DNA of 64,000 bases, from contig CAMDDZ010000020.1 of the NCBI GenBank assembly GCA_945893145.1, positions 1 through 64,000 of the forward strand, in the 5' to 3' direction. The notes under the pieces are model-generated. The model saw nothing but the letters and a program-made list of their open reading frames with translations. It made no database searches and was not told where the DNA came from. A program made the position numbers and the translations under genes. The stretch comes from Rhodoplanes serenus. GTDB lineage: Bacteria > Pseudomonadota > Alphaproteobacteria > Rhizobiales > Xanthobacteraceae. This document shows positions 1-8,868 of this stretch, piece after piece; position 1 is the stretch's first letter; each line of letters opens with the position of its first letter.

Positions 1-150
1 CCTGATCCCTGCGGCTTACGCCGCCGTTCATCCGGTCCCCGTGTCACCCAAAGCTGGGCGCCCCTCGTAGTAGGGGGGACAGTTACCCGAGGCCTCCCGG
101 GGATTGGGTTACGAGGCCAATCCGCAGGCGCCGCATCCCACCCCGCTCAG
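1..150 (+). ncRNA. Structured RNA, possibly the 3' part of 6S RNA
   Basis: No convincing protein is encoded here, but the stretch folds well. Positions 101-107 and 117-123 form a perfect 7-bp stem around the loop GTTACGAGG; 61-65 pairs with 72-76; 8-14 (CCTGCGG) pairs with 122-128 (CCGCAGG), closing a long rod. The segment GGGTTAC...CCGCAGGCGCCGCATC recalls the 3' strand of enterobacterial 6S RNA, and CCGGTCCCC near 31-40 recalls its 5' bubble motif. The resemblance is from memory and partial, and the 5' end lies outside the window. It could be another structured RNA or a leader. Confidence 0.35.
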
Positions 151-239
151 ATGACGTCTCATGAGAACGCCCTCGGTTGGATAGGACAGTAAACCTAATC
201 GGCTTATTCGTTCGATTTGTAAAGTGGAAAAATTCGTGC

Positions 240-256
240 GTCCCCATCGTGGGGAC
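240..256 (-). terminator. Candidate rho-independent terminator of the ArsC-like gene
   Basis: GTCCCC (240-245) and GGGGAC (251-256) form a 6-bp GC stem with a 5-nt loop. On the minus strand the hairpin is followed after seven bases by a run of five T. It lies about 40 bp past the stop of the gene ending at 294. The T-run is slightly distant, so efficiency is uncertain. Confidence 0.45.
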
Positions 257-293
257 AAACGGGCGATCCCGTTCAAATTCAAACGGCCGCGCT

Positions 294-647
294 CTACGGT
301 CGCACGCTCTCGGCGTAGGTCTCCGGCTTGAACCCGACCAGGAGCTTGCCGCCGCCGAGATCGAGCACCGGCCGCTTGATCATCGACGGCTTGTCCAGCA
401 TGAGCGCGATGGCCTTCTTTTCGGTGAGGCCTTCCTTGTCCTTGTCGGGCAATTTCTTGAACGTCAGCCCTGCGCGATTGATCAACGTTTCCCAGCCGAC
501 CTTCTTGCTCCACTTCTCCAGCCGCTCGCGGTCGATGCCGGCGGTCTTGTAGTCGTGGAAGTCGTAACCGACGCCCTTCTTGTCGAGCCAGGCGCGCGCC
601 TTCTTCATGGTGTCGCAGTTCTTGATGCCGTAGATGGTGATCGCCAT
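294..647 (-). CDS. ArsC/Spx-family thioredoxin-fold protein (YffB-like)
   Basis: A 117-residue protein starting MAITIYGIKNCDTMKKA. A beta strand then a single N-terminal Cys11 in the N-C-D-T arrangement is the active-site pattern of the arsenate reductase-like/Spx superfamily. The C-terminal KRPVLDLGGGKLLVGF corresponds to the conserved RP(I/V) segment. Length matches the YffB subgroup, generally annotated as glutathione-dependent reductases of unknown substrate; true arsenate reduction is not implied without an ars operon. The ATG at 647 was preferred over an upstream in-frame ATG because homologues begin just before this strand. It is divergent from the phosphoesterase at 738. Confidence 0.85.
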   Translation of the reverse strand: MAITIYGIKNCDTMKKARAWLDKKGVGYDFHDYKTAGIDRERLEKWSKKVGWETLINRAGLTFKKLPDKDKEGLTEKKAIALMLDKPSMIKRPVLDLGGGKLLVGFKPETYAESVRP

Positions 648-737
648 TTGCCTGAGCCTGAATTTCAAAACCGCGGGTCGCCCTCGGCGCCCCGCCCCCG
701 GATTGCCGCAGTCCCAACATAGACTGTTGCGAATCCC

Positions 738-1562
738 ATGCGGCTCCTTGCCATTTCAGACATCCACAACAATCTCGTCGCGGTGCGCCGGATGCGCGCG
801 AGCGAAAAGAACGACTTCGACGCCGTCGTGGTAGCCGGCGACCTAGGCAATGCCGGCGCGGCCGAGGTGCTCAAGATCCTTGCGACGTTCCAATGCCCGG
901 TGGTCCACGTCTACGGCAATTGGGACGGCGAATTGCCATACGAGACAGCGCTGGCTCCGGGCACGAGCCTGATCCATCTGAATGTCGCGACCATCGACGG
1001 CTTGCACTTCACCGGCTTCAGCGGATGCCCGACCAAATGGGGCCGAAATCCCGCGGCGCTGAAGATCGGCAACCAGCCGGACGCGGACGCCAAGATTCTG
1101 CAGCAGAATCGAAACGCGTTGAAAAAAGTGATCGCGAGTTCGAAGCTCGATCCGCGGCGCACCGTCATCGTGACCCACGAACGCCTGGCGCGGCTCGGCG
1201 AGATCGCGGCAAGCCCTCTGCTGCATCTCTACGGACACACTCACGGATTCTCGCAACGGCTCAGCGGCGAGACCCACTTCGTCAATGTGTCGGTGCTCGA
1301 CAAGCCGGTCACGGCTCGTCCGCGCCGGAAGGACCCATGGACACGCGACGACTTGAGAAATTTCAACGCCGGCACCTACACGATCATCGAAATCAGTCTG
1401 CCGGACAGCGTCACCATCAAGTCGGTCACGCTGCCGCACGACTATCCCGAATGGATCGCCTTGGAGGATCGCCGCCACAACGGCATCGACTGGATTGCTG
1501 AAGAACAGGAATGGACCGATCCTGCCGATCCACGGCTCGCGCGATATCAGCAGAGCTTCTAA
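738..1562 (+). CDS. Calcineurin-like metallophosphoesterase
   Basis: A 274-residue cytoplasmic protein with the dinuclear-metal motifs in order: SDIH (Asp8, His10), AGDLGN (Asp35), GNWD (Asn61, Asp63), VTHE near residue 152 and the terminal GHTH near residue 171. The usual GNHD box reads GNWD; YfcE-type members also replace this His (GNCD), so activity as a phosphodiesterase is still expected, but the substrate is unknown. The start follows directly from the SDIH strand. It is convergent with the Lin0512-family gene, leaving 53 bp that contain one copy of a guaA-end repeat. Confidence 0.85.
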   Translation: MRLLAISDIHNNLVAVRRMRASEKNDFDAVVVAGDLGNAGAAEVLKILATFQCPVVHVYGNWDGELPYETALAPGTSLIHLNVATIDGLHFTGFSGCPTKWGRNPAALKIGNQPDADAKILQQNRNALKKVIASSKLDPRRTVIVTHERLARLGEIAASPLLHLYGHTHGFSQRLSGETHFVNVSVLDKPVTARPRRKDPWTRDDLRNFNAGTYTIIEISLPDSVTIKSVTLPHDYPEWIALEDRRHNGIDWIAEEQEWTDPADPRLARYQQSF

Positions 1563-1587
1563 AGGCCGCACGAGCTATTTGTTCGAA

Positions 1588-1606
1588 CTCACTCCCACTC
1601 AATCGT
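1588..1606. repeat. Distal copy of guaA 3'-end direct repeat (attachment-site-like)
   Basis: The 19 bases TCACTCCCACTCAATCGTG are identical, and in the same orientation, to 5445-5463, which is the stop codon and last codons of guaA (encoding TIEWE-stop on the minus strand). Identity ends exactly at both edges. This is the expected pattern for a displaced 3' fragment left when an integrase inserts DNA at the end of guaA. Confidence 0.6.
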
Positions 1607-1615
1607 GAGCGTGCC

Positions 1616-1960
1616 TCACTTCCCGTCGTCGAGACTGACGATCACCGCGGCGTTGGCGATCGTGATGGCATCGCCGCCGTCTGCGGACGGAATTTCCAGC
1701 CCACCCTTCACCGCCTTCACGGTCACCGTGCCGTAGGGAAGCTCTTTCGCGACCGCCGACGTGTCGACAGCCTCCGGGTTCGGTACGCCGATGGTGACGT
1801 CGACAAACATATCGTGCGGCGTCTTGCCGTACAGCCGGACAAAGCCGAGGCTCGAGTGGCGGATCGCGTCCGACACCGCGCGCTTGGCAGCCTTGGTGGC
1901 GTCGCGTCCGTGAACGTCGACGCCCATGCCCATCTCGGTAACGCAGCGCACACGTGCCAT
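1616..1960 (-). CDS. Lin0512 family protein
   Basis: A 114-residue protein of a conserved family of unknown function, recognised by the glycine-rich motif GMGVDVHG near residues 8-15 (family pattern GxGxDxHG). The start ATG at 1960 is chosen because GGAGATAA precedes it at good spacing and the family begins just before the motif; an upstream in-frame ATG at 1999 would add 13 residues. The stop TGA is followed in frame by eight codons ending TIEWE-stop, which come from the adjacent guaA-like repeat. The gene may have arrived with the ATPase segment. Confidence 0.75.
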   Translation of the reverse strand: MARVRCVTEMGMGVDVHGRDATKAAKRAVSDAIRHSSLGFVRLYGKTPHDMFVDVTIGVPNPEAVDTSAVAKELPYGTVTVKAVKGGLEIPSADGGDAITIANAAVIVSLDDGK

Positions 1961-2236
1961 TGGTGTTATCTCCGCTCGATGTAACTGAGTGCTCGTCATT
2001 CAATACTAGGACGTGGGCTCACAAACGCACAGTCCGAAAGTCCGCGTTGGGCAAGAGCAGACGTCATCTGCTCGCACTGAGAGCATTTCCGCTTGTGATC
2101 CCTTTCAGACATGACTTCACGATCCATCCTGCGGCACTTCAACGCACAGAGCCGCAGCGCCCGCTTGATCTAGAATAAATTGCCAAGCCAGCACACGGCT
2201 AGGTTTGTCCGTGACGCTAACGCTGGGAGGTCGGCA

Positions 2237-2548
2237 ATGACTCTAAAAATAACTCTGGGTGTCTCTTGCATGGCTGTGTTTCTGGTCGCCGCGATTCCGG
2301 CCGGAAGTGCCGCCACGCCTGAACCCGGAACGCAGGCTTTCGCGCAGGCCGATAGGCCATTCGTGACGGAACGCGTGCAGCAATGGACGCGAGCGCGACT
2401 TGAGGCCGCCAAAAAACGCTGGGCACGCAACAACCTCAAATTCTCTGCATGCGTGAATGAACTCGCCGAAATCAGAAAGACACGGCGCGTTACCCTTCAC
2501 GACCAGGGACACTTTCTGGAAAGCTGCATGCTACGGCCGTGGCCCTGA
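2237..2548 (+). CDS. Small secreted protein of unknown function
   Basis: A 103-residue protein preceded by GGGAGG (2225-2230). The N-terminus has a Sec-type signal peptide (MTLKITLGVSCMAVFLVAA...), probably cleaved after GSAA near residue 26. The mature part has a basic, tryptophan-containing helix and two cysteines late in the protein (SACVNEL and ESCML) that could form a disulfide in the periplasm. No domain is recognised. The 276 bp upstream hold no convincing gene, but contain an inverted repeat GAGCAGA(5)TCTGCTC at 2055-2073 that could be an operator. Confidence 0.55.
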   Translation: MTLKITLGVSCMAVFLVAAIPAGSAATPEPGTQAFAQADRPFVTERVQQWTRARLEAAKKRWARNNLKFSACVNELAEIRKTRRVTLHDQGHFLESCMLRPWP

Positions 2549-2757
2549 TACCGAATATAGGACAATCAAGACGCCGGCCGGGCTTGTGCGTCGCAGTCTG
2601 TCTAGCTCGTGGGCGAGCCTGCCCTCATCGCGCGACCGATATGCGCCTCCGTCAGTCTTTGCCAGATTCGCTGGCGCCGATATTTGGCTTTAGTCACGAT
2701 TGATCGCGCGCGTGGGTCGCGATTTGTGTCCTCAGCCGGAATTCTCTGATCCAGCAT

Positions 2758-5292
2758 ATGATGGCGACATCAATTGAAACCGGCCTGACCGCCATTGAAG
2801 TCGCGAAGCGACTCCAGGATGACGGGATCAACGAACTGCCGCGCGCACATTCGCGAACGCCCTTCCGCATTCTTTTGGAAGTCGTGAGCGAGCCGATGCT
2901 TGGGCTCATTCTCGCGGGCGCGGTGATCTATTTGCTCCTTGGCGACTGGAAGGAGGCCTTGATCCTCCTCGTGCTCGCGCTGATGTCGGTCGTCATTACG
3001 GTTTATCAGGAGGCGCGGACCGAGCGTGTTCTGGAGGCCCTGCGCGATCTTGCCAGTCCCCGCGCGCTGGTGATCCGCGATGGCACGCGGACGCGAATTG
3101 CGGGACGCGACGTGGTTCGCGGCGACATTGTCGTGGTGTCGGAAGGCGACCGGATTCCGGCCGATGCCGTTTTGCGCCGCTCCACCGATTTGCAGGCGGA
3201 TGAATCCTTGCTCACCGGCGAGTCCGTACCGGTTCGAAAATCCGAACAACGCGATGGGGCTGACGTTGCGCCCTCGCGACCCGGCGGCGACGGCTTGCCG
3301 TTCGTCTATTCAGGGTCGCTTGTCGTGCGCGGCCACGGCATTGCGGAAGTATTCGCCACGGGAGCGCGCAGCGAGCTTGGAAAAATTGGTCAGGCGCTCA
3401 GCGCCGTAAAGACCGAGTCCCCTCACTTGCAGCGACAGATGCGATGGCTGGTCCGCCTCTTCGCTGTCATTGGCATAGCGGTCAGCGCCCTCGCGGTGGT
3501 CCTTTTCGGCCTATTGCGCGGCGGCTGGCTCGAAGCATTGCTCAATGGCATTGCGCTTGGGATGTCCATGTTGCCGGAAGAATTCCCCGTGATCTTGACG
3601 GTGTTCATGGCCATGGGTGCCTGGCGCATATCGCGCGCCCGCGTTCTCACCCGCAAAGGCACGGCCATTGAAGCGCTCGGCTCAGCGACGGTGCTGTGCA
3701 CTGACAAAACCGGCACCTTGACGCAGAACCGCATGTCGATTGCGGAGCTTCGACTCCCCGATGGCACCCCGTGGCGCGGCGAGAACAGCCGCCAACTTCC
3801 GGAACGCTTTCATTCGCTCGCCGAGTTTGGGTTACTCGCGAGTGCGCGTGAACCGTTCGACCCAATGGAAAAGGCGTTTCACGAACTGGCTGGCAACCAT
3901 GTCCGGCCGCGCCAAGACTTCAATCTTGAACGGGTCTATCCGTTGCGCCCCGAACTCCTCGCCATGACCCATGTTTGGACGAGTGCCGGCAATGGCAAAG
4001 TAATCGCTGCAAAAGGCGCTCCGGAGGCCATCGCCAAGCTTTGTGGGCTCGATGAGGCGCAACGCCAACGTCTCAGCCAAATGATCGATGAGATGGCCGC
4101 TGAAGGAAAACGCGTTCTCGCGGTCGCGAGCGGCGCGTGGGAAGGTGAGAGCTGGCCCGTCTCCCATACCGAATTCAAATTTGAGCTGCTGGGATTGGTT
4201 GGCCTGGCAGATCCGCTTCGTCCGGGCGTGCCCGAGGCGGTTGCCGAGTGTCGCACCGCTGGAATCAGGGTCGTCATGATTACCGGCGATTATCCCGCTA
4301 CGGCGCTGGCCATCGCAGCACAGGCGGGGCTGGAAAAGAGCGACGTGATCACAGGAAGCGAACTGGCGAGCATGGACGACAGCCAGCTCGCAGCGCGCCT
4401 TGGCCAAGTCAACGTTTTCGCGCGCATTTTGCCGGAGCAAAAACTGCGTATCGTCGAAGCGCTTAAGAGCGCCGGACACGTGGTCGCGATGACGGGTGAT
4501 GGCGTCAACGATGCCCCGTCGCTGCGCGCCGCCAACATCGGTGTGGCGATGGGCGGGCGCGGCACTGACGTCGCGCGTGAAGCCTCGGCCATCGTTTTGC
4601 TGGACGATGACTTCAGCTCCATCGTGAAGGCGATTCGGCTCGGCCGGAGGATTTACGACAACATCCGAAAAGCACTCGGCTTTGTGATGGCGGTGCACGT
4701 GCCGATCGCGGGCGTCGCATTGATGCCAATTATCTTTGGCCTGCCGACCATGCTCGGGCCAGTGCACATCGCGTTCCTCGAAATGGTGATCGATCCCATC
4801 TGCTCGCTGGTATTCGAAGCAGAACCGGAAGAGCGCGATGTCATGGCGCGGCCGCCACGCTCGCCGAGCGAACCGCTGTTTCCCACATCGATGATTGCAT
4901 GGAGTTTCGTGCAAGGGGCGCTTGTGCTGGTGGTTGCTATCGGCGCTTTCTTCCTAGGGTACCAACGCAGCATGCCAGAGAACGAAATTCGAGCGCTGGT
5001 GTACTTCGCACTTGTGTTCAGCTTTATCAGCCTCGTATTCGTGAATCGCTCTTACAGCGCTTCGCTGTTGACCGCCTTCACGCGACCCAACGCCACGCTA
5101 GCAATCGTCCTATCCATTATTGCCGTGGTTCTTGCCGCAAGCCTGTTGTGGCCTGTGGCGTCGCAGTTGTTCAAGTTTGGCCCGCTTCACGGAGATGACA
5201 TCATCATCACCGTCATCTGCGGCGCTGTTGTGCTGCTCACGCTTGAGTTTCTCAAGCCGCGCTTTGTGGCGCGGCGGAGCACGCAGGCTTAG
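2758..5292 (+). CDS. P-type cation-transporting ATPase (P2 group)
   Basis: An 844-residue inner-membrane pump with the full P-type order: N-terminal cation-ATPase domain, two membrane helices, actuator TGES near residue 153, M3-M4, phosphorylated Asp316 in CTDKTGTLTQN, nucleotide domain, TGDGVNDAP near residue 580, then M5-M10. The architecture is that of Ca2+/Mg2+-type P2 pumps, but the M4 ion-site motif is PEEFP (273-277) rather than PEGLP, so the ion cannot be named. The start may be ATG 2758 or 2761; no strong ribosome site is visible. It is convergent with guaA and lies inside the repeat-bounded segment. Confidence 0.9.
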   Translation: MMATSIETGLTAIEVAKRLQDDGINELPRAHSRTPFRILLEVVSEPMLGLILAGAVIYLLLGDWKEALILLVLALMSVVITVYQEARTERVLEALRDLASPRALVIRDGTRTRIAGRDVVRGDIVVVSEGDRIPADAVLRRSTDLQADESLLTGESVPVRKSEQRDGADVAPSRPGGDGLPFVYSGSLVVRGHGIAEVFATGARSELGKIGQALSAVKTESPHLQRQMRWLVRLFAVIGIAVSALAVVLFGLLRGGWLEALLNGIALGMSMLPEEFPVILTVFMAMGAWRISRARVLTRKGTAIEALGSATVLCTDKTGTLTQNRMSIAELRLPDGTPWRGENSRQLPERFHSLAEFGLLASAREPFDPMEKAFHELAGNHVRPRQDFNLERVYPLRPELLAMTHVWTSAGNGKVIAAKGAPEAIAKLCGLDEAQRQRLSQMIDEMAAEGKRVLAVASGAWEGESWPVSHTEFKFELLGLVGLADPLRPGVPEAVAECRTAGIRVVMITGDYPATALAIAAQAGLEKSDVITGSELASMDDSQLAARLGQVNVFARILPEQKLRIVEALKSAGHVVAMTGDGVNDAPSLRAANIGVAMGGRGTDVAREASAIVLLDDDFSSIVKAIRLGRRIYDNIRKALGFVMAVHVPIAGVALMPIIFGLPTMLGPVHIAFLEMVIDPICSLVFEAEPEERDVMARPPRSPSEPLFPTSMIAWSFVQGALVLVVAIGAFFLGYQRSMPENEIRALVYFALVFSFISLVFVNRSYSASLLTAFTRPNATLAIVLSIIAVVLAASLLWPVASQLFKFGPLHGDDIIITVICGAVVLLTLEFLKPRFVARRSTQA

Positions 5293-5444
5293 TGCTAGCT
5301 ATCGCGAAATCGGGAGCCATTTGTAGATCAGCCCCAAGATGCCGAGATGAACGAAGCCTTCGGAGGGCAAGCGGACATTGGCCAAGCCGCGCGTACCAAG
5401 CTCGATTTATGAGTACACGCCCTGGCTCGAACCGGGGAGCCGCT

Positions 5445-5463
5445 TCACTCCCACTCAATCGTG
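5445..5463. repeat. Proximal copy of guaA 3'-end direct repeat
   Basis: This is the end of the guaA coding sequence itself (minus strand: ...TIEWE-stop). Its exact 19-bp duplicate lies at 1588-1606 in the same orientation. The intact gene end at this side and the loose copy at the other side fit an attL/attR pair. Confidence 0.6.
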
Positions 5464-6998
5464 CCCGGCGGCTTGCTCGTCACGTCGTACACGACGCGGT
5501 TGACGCCCTTCACCTCGTTGATGATCCGCGTCGCGACGTTGCCGATGAACTTCATGTCGAACGGATAGAAATCCGCCGTCATGCCGTCGGTCGAGGTGAC
5601 GGCGCGCAAGCCCACCACGAAATCGTAGGTGCGGCCGTCGCCCATCACGCCCACGGTCTTCACCGGCAGGATCACGGCGAAGGCCTGCCAGATTTCGTCG
5701 TAGAGGCCGGCCTTCCTGATCTCGTCGATGTAGATGTCGTCGGCGAGGCGGAGGATGTCGAGCCTCTCCGGGGTGATCTCGCCCGGGCAGCGGATCGCCA
5801 ACCCCGGTCCAGGGAACGGATGGCGGCCGACGAACACCGCCGGCAGGCCCAACTCGCGGCCAAGCGCCCTCACCTCGTCCTTGAACAATTCACGCAGCGG
5901 CTCGACGAGCTTCATGTTCATGCGCGCCGGCAGGCCGCCGACGTTGTGGTGCGACTTGATGGTGACCGAAGGCCCGCCGGTGAACGAGACGCTCTCGATC
6001 ACGTCCGGATAGAGCGTGCCCTGCGCCAAAAATTCGGCGCCGCCGATTTTCTTGGCTTCGGCTTCGAACACGTCGATGAACAATCTGCCGATGGTCTTGC
6101 GCTTGGCTTCAGGATCGGTGGTGCCCGAGAGCGCGCCGAGGAATTGCGCCGACGCATCGACATGCACCAGCGGGATGTTGTAGTGGCCGCGGAACAGCTC
6201 GACCACGGTCTTGCCCTCGTTGAGGCGAAGCAGACCGTGATCGACGAACACGCAGGTCAGCTGGTCGCCGATCGCCTCGTGGATCAGCACAGCGGTAACC
6301 GCTGAATCGACGCCGCCCGAGAGCCCGCAGATCACCCGGCCCTTGCCGACCTGCTTGCGGATTTTCTCGATTGCCTCGTCCTTGAAGGCGCGCATGGTCC
6401 AGTCGCCGCGGCACTGCGCGATCTTGCGCACGAAGTTGCGCAGAAGCTGCGCGCCCTGCGGCGTGTGCATCACTTCGAGATGGAATTGGGTGGCGTAGAA
6501 CTTCCGCTTCTCGTCGGCGATCATCGCAATCGGCGCGTTCGGCGCGCTGCCGACGGCGCGGAAGCCCTTCGGCAATTGCGTCACGCGGTCGCCGTGACTC
6601 ATCCAGACCGGATATTTCTCGCCCTTCTTCCACACGCCTTCGAACAGCGGCGTGTCCTCGACCACCAGCACCTCGGCGCGGCCGAACTCGCGGTGATGGC
6701 CGGCCTGAACCTCGCCGCCGAGTTGGTACGCCATCACCTGCTCGCCGTAGCAGATGCCGAGCACCGGCACGCCGGCCTCGAACAACTCCTTGGGGGCGAG
6801 CGGTGCGCCCTTGTCCAGCACCGAGGCGGGTCCGCCGGACAGGATGACGGCCCTGGGCTTCATGGCGAGGAAGGCTTCAGCCGCCTTCTGGTACGGCACG
6901 ATCTCGCAATAGACTTTCTCTTCGCGCACCCGGCGCGCAATCAATTGCGTCACCTGGGAGCCGAAATCGACGATGAGAATCTTATCGTGGGTTTCCAT
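5445..6998 (-). CDS. guaA: GMP synthase (glutamine-hydrolysing)
   Basis: A 517-residue enzyme that aminates XMP to GMP with glutamine and ATP. The N-terminal class I glutamine amidotransferase has catalytic Cys83 in LGICYGEQ and the His-Glu pair in FHLEVMHT. The ATP pyrophosphatase domain carries the P-loop SGGVDS, and the C-terminal dimerisation domain ends PPGTIEWE as in most family members. ATG 6998 is preferred because [15 protein letters not shown] aligns with known N-termini; an in-frame ATG at 7052 would overlap the upstream gene. It is the last gene of a minus-strand run starting with guaB, which makes its precursor XMP. Confidence 0.98.
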   Translation of the reverse strand: METHDKILIVDFGSQVTQLIARRVREEKVYCEIVPYQKAAEAFLAMKPRAVILSGGPASVLDKGAPLAPKELFEAGVPVLGICYGEQVMAYQLGGEVQAGHHREFGRAEVLVVEDTPLFEGVWKKGEKYPVWMSHGDRVTQLPKGFRAVGSAPNAPIAMIADEKRKFYATQFHLEVMHTPQGAQLLRNFVRKIAQCRGDWTMRAFKDEAIEKIRKQVGKGRVICGLSGGVDSAVTAVLIHEAIGDQLTCVFVDHGLLRLNEGKTVVELFRGHYNIPLVHVDASAQFLGALSGTTDPEAKRKTIGRLFIDVFEAEAKKIGGAEFLAQGTLYPDVIESVSFTGGPSVTIKSHHNVGGLPARMNMKLVEPLRELFKDEVRALGRELGLPAVFVGRHPFPGPGLAIRCPGEITPERLDILRLADDIYIDEIRKAGLYDEIWQAFAVILPVKTVGVMGDGRTYDFVVGLRAVTSTDGMTADFYPFDMKFIGNVATRIINEVKGVNRVVYDVTSKPPGTIEWE

Positions 6999-7048
6999 AG
7001 CGGGTTCTAAAGCACCCGCACCGGCGTGTCGAGCATTGGCAGCAGCAG

Positions 7049-8350
7049 TCATCCAGAGCGCCGCAGAAGGCTGATGAAGAACCCGTCGGTGTCGGTCCGG
7101 CGCGGCGTCATCAGCAATCCCTCGCCGGACACCAGCGCCGCACGGGTGAAAAGATAGGCGCGCTCGCCCAGGGCTTTCGCCACCTCGCCAGGCTTTTCCA
7201 CGGAAAATTCTGGATGCCGGCCAACAAACGCGCGGACCTGTGCGCCGTTTTCCTCATCAAGCACCGAGCAGGTGACATAAGCGATGCGTCCGCTGGGCTT
7301 GAGCAGAGACACCGCGCCATCAAGGATTTCCGCCTGCTCCTTGACCCGTTGTTCGAGCGCGCCCGGCCGAATGCGCCATTTGGCATCCGGGTTGCGCCGC
7401 CAGGCGCCGGTGCCGGTGCAGGGCGCGTCGATCAGCACCAGGTCGATGCGGCCGGCCAGTTCGGCAAGCTCGTTGCCGATCGACTTTGGCGTGCGGACCT
7501 GCACGTTGCGCGCGCCAGACCGATCGAGCCGGGCATGGATGGGCGCGAGGCGCCGCTTGTCGGTGTCGGTGGCATAGATCTGGCCCTTGTTCTCCATCAA
7601 GGCCGCCATCGCCAGGGTCTTGCCGCCGCCGCCGGCGCAGAGATCGACCACCTGCTCGCCGGGCTTGGCGCCGGCCAGCAGCGCCGCGAGTTGCGAGCCT
7701 TCGTCCTGGATTTCGACCAGGCCCTTCAGATAGGCCGGCTCGGCATGGACCGCCGGGCTCTTCGCGCTCGCCGACAGTTTGATGCGCAGACCGTGCGGCG
7801 ACCAGCGCGTGAACTCCGGCGAAAGGTCGTAGAGCGCCTCGATAGCGTCCTCGCGTTCGCCCTTCAGCGTGTTGATGCGCAGATCGAGCGGCGCGCGGGA
7901 CGCCAGCGCGGTGCCCTCCTCGGCCCGCTCGTCGCCGAACACGCGGGCGAAATACGGATCGAGCCATTCGGGATAATCGCCCAGCACATGCGGCGGTGCG
8001 CCGGTCAAATCCGCGGCGCCCAGGCGTTCACGCTCGGCATCGGTCAGCGCCGGCGGCGCATAGCGCGATCCGTCCACCAGCTGGGCGATGGCGTCAGCAT
8101 CGAGACCGCGCTCGCGCTTGAGCATCCCGAGCAGGACGGCACGCGGCGTCGCCTCGCCCATCAGGAAGGCCGACGACGCGCGGCGACGCAGCGTGTCATA
8201 GACGAGACCGGCGATGCCGGCGCGATCGCCCGAGCCAGCGAAGCGATGGCCGAGGCCCCACTCTTTCAAGGCGTCGGACGCGGGCCTTCGCTGCGTCTCG
8301 ATATCGGCCAGGACTTCGATCGCCGCGGCCAGGCGGGCGGATGGCGTCAT
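7049..8350 (-). CDS. RsmB/NOP-family RNA (cytosine-C5) methyltransferase
   Basis: A 433-residue SAM-dependent RNA methyltransferase. A less conserved N-terminal region precedes the catalytic fold with [11 protein letters not shown] (SAM binding), [14 protein letters not shown] (motif IV cysteine) and VTCSVLDEE (motif VI catalytic cysteine). The two cysteines define the RsmB/Nop2 m5C class acting on rRNA or tRNA; the target base cannot be read from sequence. ATG 8350 overlaps the stop of the MAPEG gene by four bases (ATGA), implying translational coupling. The frame is open further upstream but non-homologous there. guaA follows after 50 bp. Confidence 0.92.
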   Translation of the reverse strand: MTPSARLAAAIEVLADIETQRRPASDALKEWGLGHRFAGSGDRAGIAGLVYDTLRRRASSAFLMGEATPRAVLLGMLKRERGLDADAIAQLVDGSRYAPPALTDAERERLGAADLTGAPPHVLGDYPEWLDPYFARVFGDERAEEGTALASRAPLDLRINTLKGEREDAIEALYDLSPEFTRWSPHGLRIKLSASAKSPAVHAEPAYLKGLVEIQDEGSQLAALLAGAKPGEQVVDLCAGGGGKTLAMAALMENKGQIYATDTDKRRLAPIHARLDRSGARNVQVRTPKSIGNELAELAGRIDLVLIDAPCTGTGAWRRNPDAKWRIRPGALEQRVKEQAEILDGAVSLLKPSGRIAYVTCSVLDEENGAQVRAFVGRHPEFSVEKPGEVAKALGERAYLFTRAALVSGEGLLMTPRRTDTDGFFISLLRRSG

Positions 8351-8772
8351 GGCAGGCCGAGCAGGATGCGCACCATGAAGATGACCCACATGATCAGCAG
8401 CACGATCGCGCTGGCGCCGAACAACGAGCCGCGCGCCCGCACCCGGTTGCTGGTGACATGCACCAGGGCTTGCAGCACACGCAGCGTCACGAACACCCAG
8501 GCCAGCAGCACGAACAGCAGATCGGCGTGCCGCGTCGCCATCGACAGGATGGTCAGCACGTAGAACAGCACCGGCAATTCGAACTGGTTGGCGTAGGCAT
8601 TGGCCCATTGCATCGCGGGCCGGGGCCAATTCGGCTCGCGCAACGCGATGCTTTCGACTTTGGCCTCGCCGCGCCGCAACGCGCCGCCCCGCACGTACGC
8701 CATTCCGATCAACAGAATGAGCGTCAGTGTGACCTGCACGAACAGCGGGGCAAGAATCATCGCGACCGACAT
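8347..8772 (-). CDS. MAPEG family integral membrane protein
   Basis: A 141-residue protein with four predicted membrane helices. The second half of helix 1 and the following loop carry a basic RGGALRRGE segment and ALREPNWPRPAMQWANAYANQFELPVLFY, close to the conserved E-R...N..E.P pattern of the MAPEG (eicosanoid/glutathione metabolism) fold. In bacteria the role is mostly unknown; some are glutathione transferases. ATG 8772 has AAGGA upstream. It is coupled to the downstream methyltransferase by ATGA overlap. A 96-bp gap separates it from the O-methyltransferase upstream. Confidence 0.85.
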   Translation of the reverse strand: MSVAMILAPLFVQVTLTLILLIGMAYVRGGALRRGEAKVESIALREPNWPRPAMQWANAYANQFELPVLFYVLTILSMATRHADLLFVLLAWVFVTLRVLQALVHVTSNRVRARGSLFGASAIVLLIMWVIFMVRILLGLP

Positions 8773-8868
8773 GACGGGTCCTTGGCGGGCCTTTGGGGCG
8801 GCCCAGGATGGCAAATCCGGCCGCTCAGAGAGACTTAGGCAAACGCCGATGGCGGCGCAAGGTAAACG

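Larger units (their letters stand above)
1588..5463. mobile_element. Candidate degenerate genomic island inserted at the guaA 3' end
   Basis: The segment between the two 19-bp direct repeats carries a Lin0512-family gene, a small secreted protein and a P-type ATPase. The 3' end of guaA is a known integration site for islands in several bacteria (established knowledge). Intergenic stretches here are less GC-rich than those around guaA/guaB, and the ATPase appears to use more A/T-ending codons (impression, not computed). No integrase or excisionase lies inside, so if it was an island it has lost its recombinase. Confidence 0.45.

Noticed and set aside
1..189. Open plus-strand frame at the window edge as the end of a protein gene
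   Set aside because: The translation is proline/glycine/arginine-rich with no family motif, and the segment shows strong RNA stems instead.
1616..1642. Selenocysteine or read-through at the Lin0512 TGA
   Set aside because: No selenocysteine element is visible and the downstream codons are explained by the guaA-end repeat.
1954..2178. 74-codon plus-strand frame upstream of the small secreted protein
   Set aside because: No ribosome site, no hydrophobic or domain features, and it overlaps the start of the Lin0512 gene.
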